Source of the DNA: Absidia repens
Lineage: Eukaryota > Mucoromycota > Mucoromycetes > Mucorales > Cunninghamellaceae
DNA length: 64,000 nucleotides
Assembly: GCA_002105175.1 (NCBI GenBank)
Contig: MCGE01000036.1
Coordinates: 310,001-374,000, forward strand
Direction: 5' to 3'
Shown here: piece after piece, positions 34,545 through 44,640 of the stretch
Numbering within the stretch: the first letter of the stretch is position 1
Layout of the letters: each line of letters opens with the position of its first letter
Notes under the pieces: model-generated
Told to the model about the DNA's origin: nothing
Seen by the model: the letters and a program-made list of their open reading frames with translations, nothing else
Database searches by the model: none
Made by a program: the position numbers and the translations under genes

Positions 34545-35180
34545 TTTTTGGGGTTGGGGGAGGTCATTTTTGGGGGATTGTGGGGGGAGACATTATTTTG
34601 AGGGGTCGTGGGGGGAGGTCTTTTTTTGGGGGTTGTGGGGGGAGGTCTTTTTTGGGGGGTTGTGGGGGGAGACCTTATATGGGGGGTGTATGGGGGGAGA
34701 TCTTATATGGGGGGTGTATGGGGGAGACACTATTTGGGGGATTGTGGGGGGAGACCTTATATGGGGGGTGTATGGGGGGAGATCTTATTTGGGGGTGTAT
34801 GGGGGAGACCTTATATGGGGGGTGTATGGGGGGAGACCTTATTTTGGGGGTGTATGGGGGGAGATCTTATTTGGGGGGTGTATGGGGGGAGACACTATTT
34901 GGGGGGTGTATGGGGGAGACCTTATTTTGGGAGTGTATGGGGGGAGATCTTATTTGGGGGGTGTATGGGGGAGATCTTATTTGGGGGTTGTGGGGGGAGA
35001 CACTATTTTGGGGGTTGTGGGGGGAGACACTATTTTGGGGGGTCGTGGGGGGAGACATTATTTTGGGGGTCGTGGGAGGAGGTCTTTTCGGGGGGGGTTG
35101 TGGGGGGAGACATTGTTTTGAGGGTCGTGGGGGGAGGTCTTTTTTGGTGGTTGGGGTGGAGGTATTATTTTTGAGGGTTG
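34545..35180 (+). repeat. G-rich minisatellite, unit about 28 bp
   Basis: More than 20 units of the type TGGGGGGAGATCTTATATGG plus GGGGTGTA, each with two runs of four to eight guanines on the plus strand. All three plus frames stay open for 180-200 codons because of the repeat composition, giving Gly/Trp-rich translations without domain content; I do not call a gene. Runs of guanine at this density are likely to form quadruplexes. Confidence 0.88.
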
Positions 35181-35186
35181 GTTAAT

Positions 35187-35400
35187 GTGGAGTATATGTT
35201 CTCACCCGATTTTTTTTCTCAAAAATAATATTTCGGGTTACACATAATTTGTAATACATACCATTCATCGATATAATAAAATAAAAGCTTTTTTATTGAT
35301 ATGTAAATTTTAATTATTTTTAAAATTCTGTATATGTACTACTTCTAACATTATCGTCATTATATTGCATATTTTTTTAGGGCTATATACTGTATATTTT
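35187..35400 (+). mobile_element. Truncated copy of the Merlin-like element's left end
   Basis: GGAGTATATGTTCTCACCCG and the following 200 bases parallel 35613-35790 (GTGTAGTATATGTTCTCACT, GTCACACATAATTTGTATTA, CATTATCGTCATTATATTGC). Only the left end and 3' untranslated part remain. Confidence 0.65.
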
Positions 35401-35523
35401 TCAATTTGATTACAGTCACATAAGAAGCTCAATGTTTATTTCATTGTCCATTTCAATATCTATTTCAACATCCGTTTAAAAAGCCATTTCAAAAAAAAGC
35501 GTGTTGGGGCATGTCAACATGTA

Positions 35524-35605
35524 ATGTTGTTGTAATAATTTGTAAAGTTGTAAAGTCAATCAAATAAGTGATATAACAGATATGGTTTTTATTGAATAAA
35601 ATGAC
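35524..35605 (-). mobile_element. Fragment of family A LTR (copy A8)
   Basis: TGTAATAATTTGTAAAGTTG, then GTGATATAACAGATATGG, to AATGACGG match the first 80 bases of A5; the match stops where the Merlin-like terminal repeat begins. Confidence 0.65.
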
Positions 35606-35612
35606 GGCTAAT

Positions 35613-36338
35613 GTGTAGTATATGTTCTCACTCGATTTTTTTTTTTTTTTTTTAAAAAATAATATTTTCAGGTCACACATAATTTGTATTACATACCATT
35701 CATCAATATAATAAAATAAAAACGTTTTATTTTTAAAATTCTGTATATGTACTATTCTGACATTATCGTCATTATATTGCATAGATATGTTTTTTAGTGC
35801 TTCTATGAAACTGTTCCATTCGTTATTATTGTTTTTTCGTCTCCAAATAAATTCAATCAACTTCCATGGCATGATTTCTTTTGTACGATCACGGGATGAA
35901 ATGTTTATTTTTATACCATTCCAGGTTCCTATAATCATAAAAAGTTAGATTTACAAACTTTATTAACTATTTGTATCATTATTTGTACCTTCAATCGTGT
36001 CAATAACCGGACAGGATATATGTAGTATATATAACAAAGATAATCTTACATAGATTGAGTATTCAATTAAGAAGATCAGAGATAGAGAGCAGAGATAGTT
36101 TATTGTTAAGATAAATAACAGGATAACAGATATTGAAATAAAACTAGAGTTATTTATAATATTTGGAAAGTATGGCCGCCGAGAGGTCGGGTAACACAAA
36201 TGGGCTTAGCTACCAAGATTTTCAGGGAGTACAAAAGATAGGGGAACTGAGAAGGACAACGGATATATGTTTCTCCTTGTATTTACTATTATATTTATAA
36301 TCCAGAACTTATTTTTGAGGTGAGAACATATACTACAC
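35613..36338 (-). mobile_element. Merlin/ISXO2-like DNA transposon, short relic
   Basis: 726 bp bounded by perfect 19-bp terminal inverted repeats GTGTAGTATATGTTCTCAC (35613-35631 and 36320-36338). The interior carries the C-terminal part of an ISXO2-type transposase on the minus strand. No target duplication could be matched. The size is about half that expected for an autonomous member, so it is an internally deleted copy. Confidence 0.75.
35760..36012 (-). pseudogene. ISXO2/Merlin-type transposase C-terminal fragment
   Basis: Two pieces joined over a short GT-AG intron (about 35931-35988): VIDTIEGT, then WNGIKINISSRDRTKE, then PWKLIEFIWRRKN. The TIEGTWNGIK block is the end of the catalytic domain in this family and supplies the third acidic residue. 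The first two acidic residues and the zinc-binding N-terminus are absent. The family assignment rests on remembered motif order, without a database search. Confidence 0.6.
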
Positions 36339-36439
36339 CTGATCCCGGAAAACGTTTATTGAAATGTTGAACGATGCTGTGGTCTCCTTTACCCATACCC
36401 CCAATACTTCTACCTCAGCCAAAATTGCTTTCTCGGTCC

Positions 36440-37260
36440 GACAAGGCCAAAATCAAAGCAACCTACAGCTCGTTTGACGTGAAAAAGATGTGAACCTTGA
36501 CAACAGGCGAAAAAGTAGAACAGCAAATGAAAAAATGGGCATTGGCTATGTAACTGTCAAAGCAGCTAAGGAAGCTCGCCGACGCGGTGCTGAAAACATC
36601 TTGGAAGTTGTTGAAGTTCCTTCTTGTGCATGGGCACACACAGAAATATTTTATACGGCTGGCTGCCTTTTTTTTTTTTTGACGAACATCCTACTGGTGG
36701 TGGCATTAATTTCGATACCATTTCGGAAACTGATTTGAATCGTCCGTCCTTGGCATGGTTTATCATCTGCATTTGACGCACCACCCATCAACACGTATGC
36801 TGGGGAAATCACAAGCAACCACAACAAGCACAGCAAGCACCGAAGAACATGAAGCGAACAATGGATGGTATTGCGATCCGGGACAGGACGAAATGTGGGA
36901 TCAAGGGTGGATTTACTTTACCGATGCGGCCAATGGGAACTGGGGTGCATGGAAGCGTGTCCGCGAACAAAGGATGTTAAATTCCACCAAAGCAGTCAAG
37001 GACGGATTTTTAAAACTGCTAAGGTCACTCTAAAGGGTATGCTCTATGCCATGGCCATTGAAAACCCGGCACTGACCAACAAGCTCTCTACGACAGGGTT
37101 TCTTATTATGGGATCCACTCTGACGATGATCGTGATGACATGCCCTGCGGGATATGTGGCAAAAGTATCTTGTGCTAAGCTAATCTCGTTCCTTGATTTT
37201 ACAGAAATGTTTCCTGAACGCATTCTATTTTCTCTTACCATCCCAATTTTCTGTATTTTT
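36440..37260 (+). pseudogene. Decayed coding region of unrecognised family
   Basis: Several plus-strand stretches have protein-like composition in alternating frames: GYVTVKAAKEARRRGAENIL (about 36550), EHPTGGGINFDTISETDLNR (about 36687), DGMVLRSGTG-type frames, then KVTLKGMLYAMAIENPALTN and FLIMGSTLTMIVMTCPAGYV (about 37020-37155). Frame changes and stops separate them, so this is a broken gene or transposon gene. It is cut at its right by LTR A5. I do not recognise the family. Confidence 0.45.
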
Positions 37261-37276
37261 ATATATTATTCATTAT

Positions 37277-37638
37277 TGTAATAATTTATAAAGTTGTAAA
37301 GTCAATCAAGTAAGTGATATAACAGATATCGTTTTTATTAAATAAAATGACAGTGGGTTTTTATAGTAAAAGTTAGGGGAAGCGGATGTTGGAATAATAA
37401 ATTTCTATGATGATAGATGATTGTAGATGATAATGGATTATTGGTAGAGTTCGAGATGAGGGAATAAAATAGTGTATTATGGAATAGATGGATGATTGAT
37501 CTTTGATATTGATTGTAGACCAAGTGAAACATAGCCAGTGTAAAGGTGTGCTGATGAGTGACAAGGTACAATTGTTGGGACGCGATGGGTAATCGCGTAT
37601 CTGATATATGTGGATGATGACAAATGACAAATACGACA
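37277..37638 (-). mobile_element. Solo LTR, family A (copy A5)
   Basis: 362 bp, minus orientation, with complete family ends (TGTCGTATTTG at 37638; ATTACA at 37277). The five bases on either side (ATTAT and ATGCG) differ, so the target duplication is not preserved. Confidence 0.8.
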
Positions 37639-38066
37639 ATGCGTCGTTTATTGAATAAAGACTTGGACTCACGTCAAAAGAGCGGTGGCCAATAAATTAA
37701 TAATTACTGTATATAAATAATGGAAGGGGCGATTCTGAAGATTGTAGAGATAGAGGGTGATAGGAGTATAGTGGTGTTGGGAGGTAAAAGAGGATGGAGC
37801 AAGGAAAGAGGGAAGAGGACAAGAGACAGGCAGGAGGAAAAGTTGGGTGTGAGGGGGGAATGGGGATGAAAAGACTAATTTTTTTTTGAGCATTTTATTT
37901 TCAAAGGATTCCGTATATTGATCAACTATTATCAGCATAGAAAGGCTAGGTCAATGTAGATACAAAAAATACATCCATCTAAAATTATGATCACAGAGCC
38001 TCGGCCTGCGTGCACAGGATGGCATTATTAAGGGCACATGCACGTATCCTGCGTGTAATGAGCGAT
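37639..38066. other. Spacer without recognised gene
   Basis: G/A-rich stretch (about 37730-37870, GAGGAT/GGAGG motifs) that would be a TATA/pyrimidine LTR on the other strand; no boundaries found. Confidence 0.35.
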
Positions 38067-38365
38067 TGTAATATTTGATAGAAAATAAGAAGACGTTATA
38101 AAAAATAAGTGATATAGCAGATATGGTTTTTATTGAATAGAATGAGGAAAGGTTTTTATAATAAAATGGGGAAAAGTAGGCTGTGCTAGTTGTGGCTGTG
38201 GATATGGTCGAAGAATGGTAACTTGGGGCTATGGGAAGTTGGTTATCTGTAGATATAAGTGCATATGCCTAAGTAGTGGATACTTGAGGCTGTGTCTTAT
38301 ACCTGTATAGGAATGACAAGTGTGATAGTGTGGGAAATGATTAGTGACAGATGACAAATACGACA
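38067..38365 (-). mobile_element. Solo LTR, family B (copy B1)
   Basis: 299 bp; in minus orientation TGTCGTATTTGTCATCTGTC to AAATATTACA. It is closely similar to the LTRs of the full-length element at 46684-52355. The flanking bases (GCGAT and CGGAT) are similar but not identical. Confidence 0.85.
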
Positions 38366-39130
38366 CGGATCACTAAAAGGGATCTCTAAGAGGGATCTGC
38401 AAAGTTATGACGTTTAGACGCACATCAATGAAGTAAAGACAAGTTTTATTGAAGCAAACATATGTTTTATTGAAAATAACAGACAGACTAAGCTAATCAA
38501 GACATTTGTTATATTATAGAATAAAATAGGACTTGTTATCAAGTATTGTGAAACTTTTGGATAATTCTTTATTTCTATTCAAATGTATTGTCTTATTTAT
38601 ACTGATGTGATGGTATGTGGTTATGTAAAAATAGGGGTGATGAATATGATAGGAATTTGTGTAGTGTGTGGTTCGGGGTCTGAATTACGTATTATGGAAT
38701 GATCGCATATGCATGAACTAAGGTATAGGAATAAGTGTATAGATAAATATGAATATGTATATATGAAAAGGTATATGGTAGATGGAATGATAGGTGAATG
38801 TGTTGGTATACAACAACATTCCCCAAGATCCTAGAATCAAAATGAAAGGGTTTCCCCATGCATCTTGTAATCTCTTTTCTAAAACCCTTCTAAACTAGTC
38901 CTAACAGAAAGCCAAGGTCACCAGGTCCACAATGAGCCAAAAACAGTGAAGAAAAAATGATTTTTCCTTTAAAAAAAAAAAGTGAAAGAAAGAGAAAGAG
39001 AGGGAGAAAATGGGGGATACCGCTTGAAAAAATAATTCAGCCGGAGCGGGGTTTGATTGTCAATCCCGTCACGAAAAAATCTGGAGGCACGTCAACAAAA
39101 AAAAATCTGGAAAGCCTACAGCTATAATAA
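38366..39130 (+). repeat. Dispersed repeat C, interrupted by a solo LTR
   Basis: Same order as 32265-32820: GGGATCTCTAAGAGG unit, TTTTATTGAAGC units, AGACTAAGCTAATCAAGACATT, then (after the inserted LTR at 38507-38815) CCCCAAGATCCTAGAATC, the GAAAGGGTTTCCCC core and AGAAAGCCAAGG tail. Confidence 0.75.
38507..38815 (-). mobile_element. Solo LTR, family I
   Basis: 309 bp with TG...CA ends (TGTTATATTATAG on the left, TATACAACA on the right) flanked by the 5-bp duplication ACATT (38502-38506 and 38816-38820). An uninterrupted repeat C at 39600-39640 reads straight through the target site, which confirms the insertion. The AATAAA signal is on the minus strand. Confidence 0.92.
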
Positions 39131-39454
39131 CCTGCATCTACGCTTCATTATAGCTTAAAACAGTAGAATAGCCTGTAGAATAATTTACCGTAATAGAATG
39201 GCTTGTATAATAGACTACCACAGTATAATAGTATGTAGAAAAGACTACCACAGCATAATAATATGTAGATTAGTCTACCCCAGTAGAATAGCTTTGTAAC
39301 CCATTGTCCATTGCAAAATAAAAAACTTTTATTGAATCATGATAGTCAATTCTATATTAAAAGGAAAAAAGATGTGAATAGGAGCGGCTATTAGTAGTTG
39401 AGAGAGGCGCTAGTATAGAAGAATGGTGTTGAGGATGGAACGATGTACACATTA
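39131..39454. other. Spacer with short AGAATAG...TACC repeats
   Basis: About five degenerate 35-40-base units built on TAGAATAGC(T/C)TGTA and CTACCACAGTA (39160-39290), then an AT-rich stretch. No gene seen. Confidence 0.5.
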
Positions 39455-40046
39455 AAAAAGGGATCTCGAAAAGGGATCTCCAAACTTCTAATGAAGTTTA
39501 AAAGCACATCATTGAAGCAAATCACATTTTTTCAATCAAAGACATGATGTTTCTCAAGAAAAAACAAGATTTATTGAAGCAAACATATGTTTCATTGAAA
39601 AAAACAGACAAACTAAGCTAATCAGGACATTCCCCAAGATCCTAGAATCAAAATGAAAGGGTTTCCCCATGCATCTTGTAATCTCTTTTCTAAAACCCTT
39701 CTAGACTAGTCCTAACAGAAAGCCAAGGTCACCAGGACCACAACAAGCCCAAAACAGTGAAGAGAAGTTGGCTCATTCCCGTTTATTTGTTGTTTTCTTT
39801 TTTTTTTCCATAAACAATCCAGGCTGGTGGCGGGGGCTAATTCAAACCCCGTCAAAAATATGGGGGTCACATCAACCATCTGGAGATCCTCAGATAGCTG
39901 GCAGGCTTTACAACCTGCAAAATCATCGTAAACGTCCGATATTTTCTTCTACGCTTTATAGAAAACGAACTACTGAACCGTTCAACTTCAAATTTTCCAT
40001 GCATCTTCAGAACTATTATACAATAGTTTTTACCCGACAAACCAAC
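39455..40046 (+). repeat. Dispersed repeat C, third long copy
   Basis: GGGATCTCGAAAAGGGATCT, AATGAAGTTTAAAAGCACAT, the undisturbed AGCTAATCAGGACATTCCCC junction (empty site of LTR I), the core at 39650-39710 and a diverged tail to the start of LTR A6. Confidence 0.75.
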
Positions 40047-40388
40047 TGTCATATTTGTCATTTGTCATCATCCACACATATCAGATACGGGTTTGTCCAT
40101 CACGACCCAACAATTGTACCTCACACTGGCTATGTTTCACTTGGTCTACAATCAATATCAAAGATTAATCATCCATCTATTCCATAATACACTATTTTAT
40201 TCCCTCATCTCGAACTCTACCAATAATCCATTATCATCTACAATCATCTATCATCATAGAAATTTATTATTCAGAACATCCGCTTCCCATACTTTTACTA
40301 TAAAAACCCACTGTCATTTTATTTAATAAAAACCATATCTGTTATATCACTTACTTGATTGACTCTATTACATACTCAAATTATTACA
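40047..40388 (+). mobile_element. Solo LTR, family A (copy A6)
   Basis: 342 bp, TGTCATATTTGTC to AATTATTACA. It lacks about 15 bases after CAACAATTGTACC compared with A3. Flanks CCAAC and AACAC do not match. It abuts the end of the gag relic. Confidence 0.8.
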
Positions 40389-41815
40389 AACACACAGATC
40401 CTGGACTAATTCTTCACGGAGCTCTTGCTGGACCTCTTCCTTGATTCGAGCACGGTATGCAAGTCTTCCTTCACTGGTCGAGCATTCTTCATCTGAGAGG
40501 CTTTCTTCCACCTGTTCTTCTTCCTGGACTGGTGCCTTTTCTTCTGCATCCAGCCATGCGCATCTTGAATTCCCTATTGTGATGGTTACGATGATCCACA
40601 TATTCCTGGCATTTATGCCCTGGTGTCCAGCTGTTCTAGCAGTGGAAGCATAATCCTTCCCTGCGGCAACGTTGCTTTTCTTCCGATTCACCTGAGTAGT
40701 TCTTTCTTCTTAAATGCGTGGCTTCGATCTTGCCTTTGGTGAGTAGTTCGGATTCGACCACCTGCTTCCTGACGAGTATCTTCGTGATGACCAGCATACC
40801 CTCTGTTCTTGTTTCTTCGGGCAGTATCCTTTGATCCTTCTGCCGGATACCCTCTTCCGTTCATTCTGGGTTGAGTGGCATACCGACTGTTCCTAGATCC
40901 CCCAAAGCCCAAGATGTTTTTCTTACCGACACATAGGATGGGTGGTCTTAAGACCACATCACATCCCATACTTGCATTTGTTTGCCGGATCTTGTCGGAG
41001 AATTCGCCATAGTAATCGTCCATAATTTGTAGTAAGATGTTACCATAAACCGTTGAATCCGGTGCACCAGCGTCACGCATACGCATGCGGAATCGATCAA
41101 TGAAATCCACAGGGTCTTCTTCTTGCCTGGGCGTCATATTCATTAATTGTTGGAAATAAACGGGTTCCATCCTTTCGCCCTTGTATTTCTTCACGACCAT
41201 TTGCTTGGCCTCGGACCAGGAGAGTTTCTTGCCCATGATGTTTTGTTGATACCATGTCGTCTTGTCGTTGGAGTGCATCACCGCGCCAATAAAACAAGCT
41301 TCCCATTGCTTTTCCAAATCCAATCCGTTTTGATTAACCACGATCATTTCAAAAGTGGTCAAGAAACGGTCGATGTTTTCGTGCACGATATTACCTGCTT
41401 GTATGTCCACATCGCCAGGGAGCTGTAACAAAGGAATATTCTTGGGGATCACCACTTTTTCATCCTGGCAATGCTTTTTCATCTGATTGCGTTGCTTTGT
41501 CATCGCTTCCAATTGCTCACGCAAATTCATAGCTTTCACACGCAGTTCATTCCAACGTTGCTGATTACCTTCGTCGTTCACCATGCTGTTCGCTTCAGCC
41601 AATGTATTCGCATAGGCTTTCCTTGTTACCGCAATGCTTTCGTCCAGCAGAGTCAGCAAGCCTTCTTCCGAGACATCATCCTTGCCGTCGTTGGAAAGAT
41701 CATCCGCTTTCACTTCATCAGTTACCAAGTTGCTTTGATCGCATTCCATTTCTTCATATGGAGTCACAGCTTCTACTTCTTGAGCTGCTTTTTTTTCTTG
41801 AATAGAGTAAACCAT
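40389..41815 (-). pseudogene. Ty3-type gag relic (with zinc-knuckle end)
   Basis: A 375-residue minus-strand frame from the ATG at 41815: acidic N-terminus, coiled segment around NELRVKAMNLREQLEAM, then a retrotransposon gag core (IDRFLTTFEMIVV, WEACFIGAVM, WYQQNIMGKKLSWSEAKQMV, then EDPVDFIDRFRMRMRDAG). A basic region follows, then a frame change at about 40690. Beyond it another frame yields an acidic C-terminus, and a zinc-knuckle-like CFHC/GHKC pattern is visible in a third frame near 40615-40650, showing at least two lesions. No protease, RT or integrase follows. Only a 5' LTR (41860-42110) is associated. Confidence 0.75.
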
Positions 41816-41859
41816 AATAGTAAAAAGTTCGTTTAAAAAAATGTAGTGGGGATAAAGTT

Positions 41860-42110
41860 TGTAATAAAATAAAATTAACGAGATTTCGATATGGTTTTAT
41901 TTTGTGCTGACCATCCCGTTATTTATAAGAAAAGCGGTGTTCCTATTAGTAAGGTGAAACTAGTGCTTATTGTCATGATAACCCATCCGATGCTTTCTAA
42001 TCAATGTTTAGGATTTATAATATCATGACTAATTATTCCAATAGTCGTTCCTTAATCTGACTTTCATTAGCATATGAATACTCAGGTGGGTAGGTGTATT
42101 ATTTCTGACA
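41860..42110 (-). mobile_element. LTR, family D (copy D1), 5' LTR of the gag relic
   Basis: 251 bp, minus orientation TGTCAGAAATAATACACC to TTTTATTACA, with TTATAAATAACGGG and AAATAAAACCATATC as promoter and poly(A) elements. It lies 44 bases upstream of the gag ATG in the right orientation. A partial relative is at 59146-59278(+). Confidence 0.75.
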
Positions 42111-42429
42111 CCACAAGGTCCTATGACTGCTACTATACGTAACGGTAAAGTGAAATAAGCCGAATCAAGTCTATAGAATAGTAAGAAAAAAATAGTGCAT
42201 TTTATTCGTACCACCTAAATATGCTACTGTATGTTTGTAAACCTCCTGTTAATGCCATTTTCTGACAATTTGCGTATAGAAAGGAGTCCATACAGTATTA
42301 ATATACAAAGTTCATACAGTTTTTTCTTGAAAAAAAAAATAAGGTTTATAATTCGGTTTTGCAATATCAATGATACATACGTTTTAAGATCGGACATTAC
42401 TGTTTGTTGTAAATATGGTTTTGTGTAAA
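42111..42429. other. AT-rich spacer
   Basis: No gene or clear repeat boundary seen. Confidence 0.35.
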
Positions 42430-42871
42430 ATAAAAATGAGATGAGAAAGTTGATAAGCTTTATTTGATATAAATCAAACATCCTTTTATAAGAATGTGAT
42501 CATGATATGAAACAGTATAACTATTACTACGGTTTGATATAATAAATGGGTTTCTTTACATGAAAAAGTGAAATCAGATCATGACACCCATACAGTATAT
42601 GATCTGAGCCCTTGCATTGTAGCGCTGTATTTGAATTTATTTTTATCTCACTTGCATTGTGCCTGATTTACATCAATGTCACACTTTATTTTATTTTATT
42701 ACTACATTCATATGCAAAGTACAACAACTGGATTTAAATTTATTTTTTATCTCACTTGCATTGTGCCTGATTCACATCAGTGTCACAGTTTATTGCTACA
42801 TTTATACAGTATGTACTATATAATACAACGATGCTATTATAGTGACAATCAGCAAAAGTGAAGCGTTAAAA
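42430..42871 (-). mobile_element. LTR-like family F (copy F2, doubled) next to a short coding relic
   Basis: 42430-42727 is an inverted family F copy (TTTATTTGATATAAATCAAA, GAAATCAGATCATGACACCC, ATCACTTGCATTGTGCCTGA-like). 42728-42833 is a second partial copy in the same orientation. The next 34 bases (42838-42871) read TISKSEALKY in the plus strand, the same peptide and the same F junction as at 52836 on the other strand. Confidence 0.65.
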
Positions 42872-43560
42872 TATGGGAATTGCTCCATTTCAGAGGATTT
42901 TCAGAGGATTTTCAGAGGGTTTTCAGAGGAATTTCAGAGGATTTTTCAGAGACCGTCCCGTACCACCTTTATTGTATCGCCGATAACTACCAGATTAAAC
43001 AAGCTTTGTGACATTAGCGATATAAAAAATTGGCATTGTTTATTCAATAGAGTAATGCTTTAAAAAAATAAAAATAAAAATCATGATTATCATTTTCGTT
43101 TTGGAATAAAATTTGTTTGGCATATATTTTCCTCATGACGGACTTTTTGGTAATAGTGCTTGATGATCGTTTTTGTCTTAATGGTTGTTAGTGGTGGCGT
43201 TGCTTTTTGATAAAGATGAGTTAGTAGTAAAGGTGTCGGTGGTGATGGTGCTAAATTCGATACTGAAGGAGGAGGCGGTGGAACCGATGGCAAAGTTTAT
43301 GTTTCAATTGGTGATTCCAATGTAGACGGTGGTGATTATAATGGTTTTTTTGACAGATCTTTCAATAGACGTTTTGAAAGTCCTGATAATTGGTACTGCT
43401 CAGGTGAGTCAATCTGCTGAAAAAAAGGAAGCATATATGCTGTTTGTCATTTTTCCATCCAAACTGAAAAATTACAAGTCGACCATCCTTTTATGCCTAT
43501 CATCTACTTTGTAAATTTTGTCGCCAATTTACATGATCGTTTAAAAATGCCAACTAGCAG
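42872..43560 (+). repeat. Dispersed repeat E with Gly-rich exon-like module
   Basis: Starts GGGAATTGCTCCATTTCAGAG, CAGAGGATTTT units to 42950, body to 43055, then the module reading GDGAKFDTEGGGGGTDGKVY and NGFFDRSFNRRFESPDNWYC in one open plus-strand frame up to a GTGAGT (43403). The frame is intact here, unlike at 4615. The opposite strand also reads a Pro-rich peptide, which is a shadow of the Gly-rich one. Confidence 0.7.
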
Positions 43561-43884
43561 GTTCCATAGCCATGATCCGACCATAAATCATGTAATCTTG
43601 TTCTATGATACTGTCCTTACTTATAATTTCTAGAAATAATTGCGTTGATCATTGTTGTCGTTGCTGTTCATATTATCGGATACAGTCAGAAGTAGTGTTG
43701 CATTGCAATACGTTTATTTGGTAGAATAAATCTTCAAGGAGAGGGTCAATGCTTTACATCCTGGACCATACTCCTTGATAAAGATAGATTTCTCCAATTG
43801 GAAGATGACTAGTCATAACAAATAGAAACAATAGCGCACCAAACAATATGGTAAAAAGAGGTAAAGAAGTAAGTGTCAATTTCT
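43561..43884. other. Short LINE-derived piece and spacer
   Basis: 43562-43645 matches 45366-45445 (CCATAGCCATGATCCGACCA and ATGATACTGT), which at 45 kb is the start of the LINE fragment. The remainder to 43884 has no recognised feature. Confidence 0.5.
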
Positions 43885-44640
43885 TTTTTATTGCTAATGT
43901 CACAAAGCTTGTTTAAATTGCTAATTACCGGTGATACAATAAAGGTGGTACGGGACGGTCTCTGAAAAATCCTCTGAAAATCCTCTGAAATTCCTCTGAA
44001 AATCCTCTGAAAATCCTCTGAAGCCTCTGAAAATCCTCTGAAATGGAGCAATTCCCTTTTTCAGAGACCGTCCCGTACCACCTTTATTGTATCGCCGATA
44101 GCTACCAATTTAAACAAGCTTTGTTACATTAGCGATATAAAAAATTGGCATTGTTTATTCAATAGAGTAAAATAAAAATAAAAACCATGATTATCATTTT
44201 CGTTTTGGAATGAAATTTGTTTGGCGTATATTCTCCTCATGACGGACTTTTTGGTAACAGTGCTTGATGACCGTTTTGTCTTAGTGGTTGTTAGTGGTGG
44301 TGTTGCCTTTTGATAAAGGTGGGTTTCTAGTAAAGGTGTAGGTGGTGATGGTGCTAAATTCGATACTGAAGGAGGAGGCGGTGGAACTGATGGCAAAGTT
44401 TATGTTTCAATTGGTGATTCCAGTATAGACGGTGGTGGTTATAATGGTTTTTTATACAGATCTTTCAATAGACGTTTTGAGAGTCCTGATAATTGGTACT
44501 GCTCAGATGAGTCAATCTGCTGAAAAAAAGGAAGCATATATGCTGTTTGTCATTTTCCCATCCAAACTGAGAAATTACAAGTCGACCATCCTTTTATGCC
44601 TATCATTTACTTTGTAAATTTTGTCGCCAATCCAAAGCTG
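43885..44640 (+). repeat. Head-to-head pair of repeat E copies, the right one with the module
   Basis: 43885-44055 is an inverted E copy and 44056-44170 a direct one; they meet head to head at about 44055 (ATGGAGCAATTCCC, then TTTTTCAGAGACC), making a large imperfect palindrome. The direct copy continues into the Gly-rich module (44170-44540), which closely resembles 43060-43500, so the two are a recent local duplication about 1.1 kb apart. Confidence 0.7.

Noticed and set aside
34570..35185. Three overlapping long plus-strand frames rich in Gly and Trp
   Set aside because: They are open because the G-rich 28-bp repeat contains no stop in any plus frame; all three cannot be genes and none has a start context, domain or normal composition.
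37277..37638. LTR A5 and LTR A1 as the two LTRs of one element
   Set aside because: Same orientation, but the sequence between them contains unrelated repeats in mixed orientations and a pol fragment on the opposite strand; no shared target duplication.
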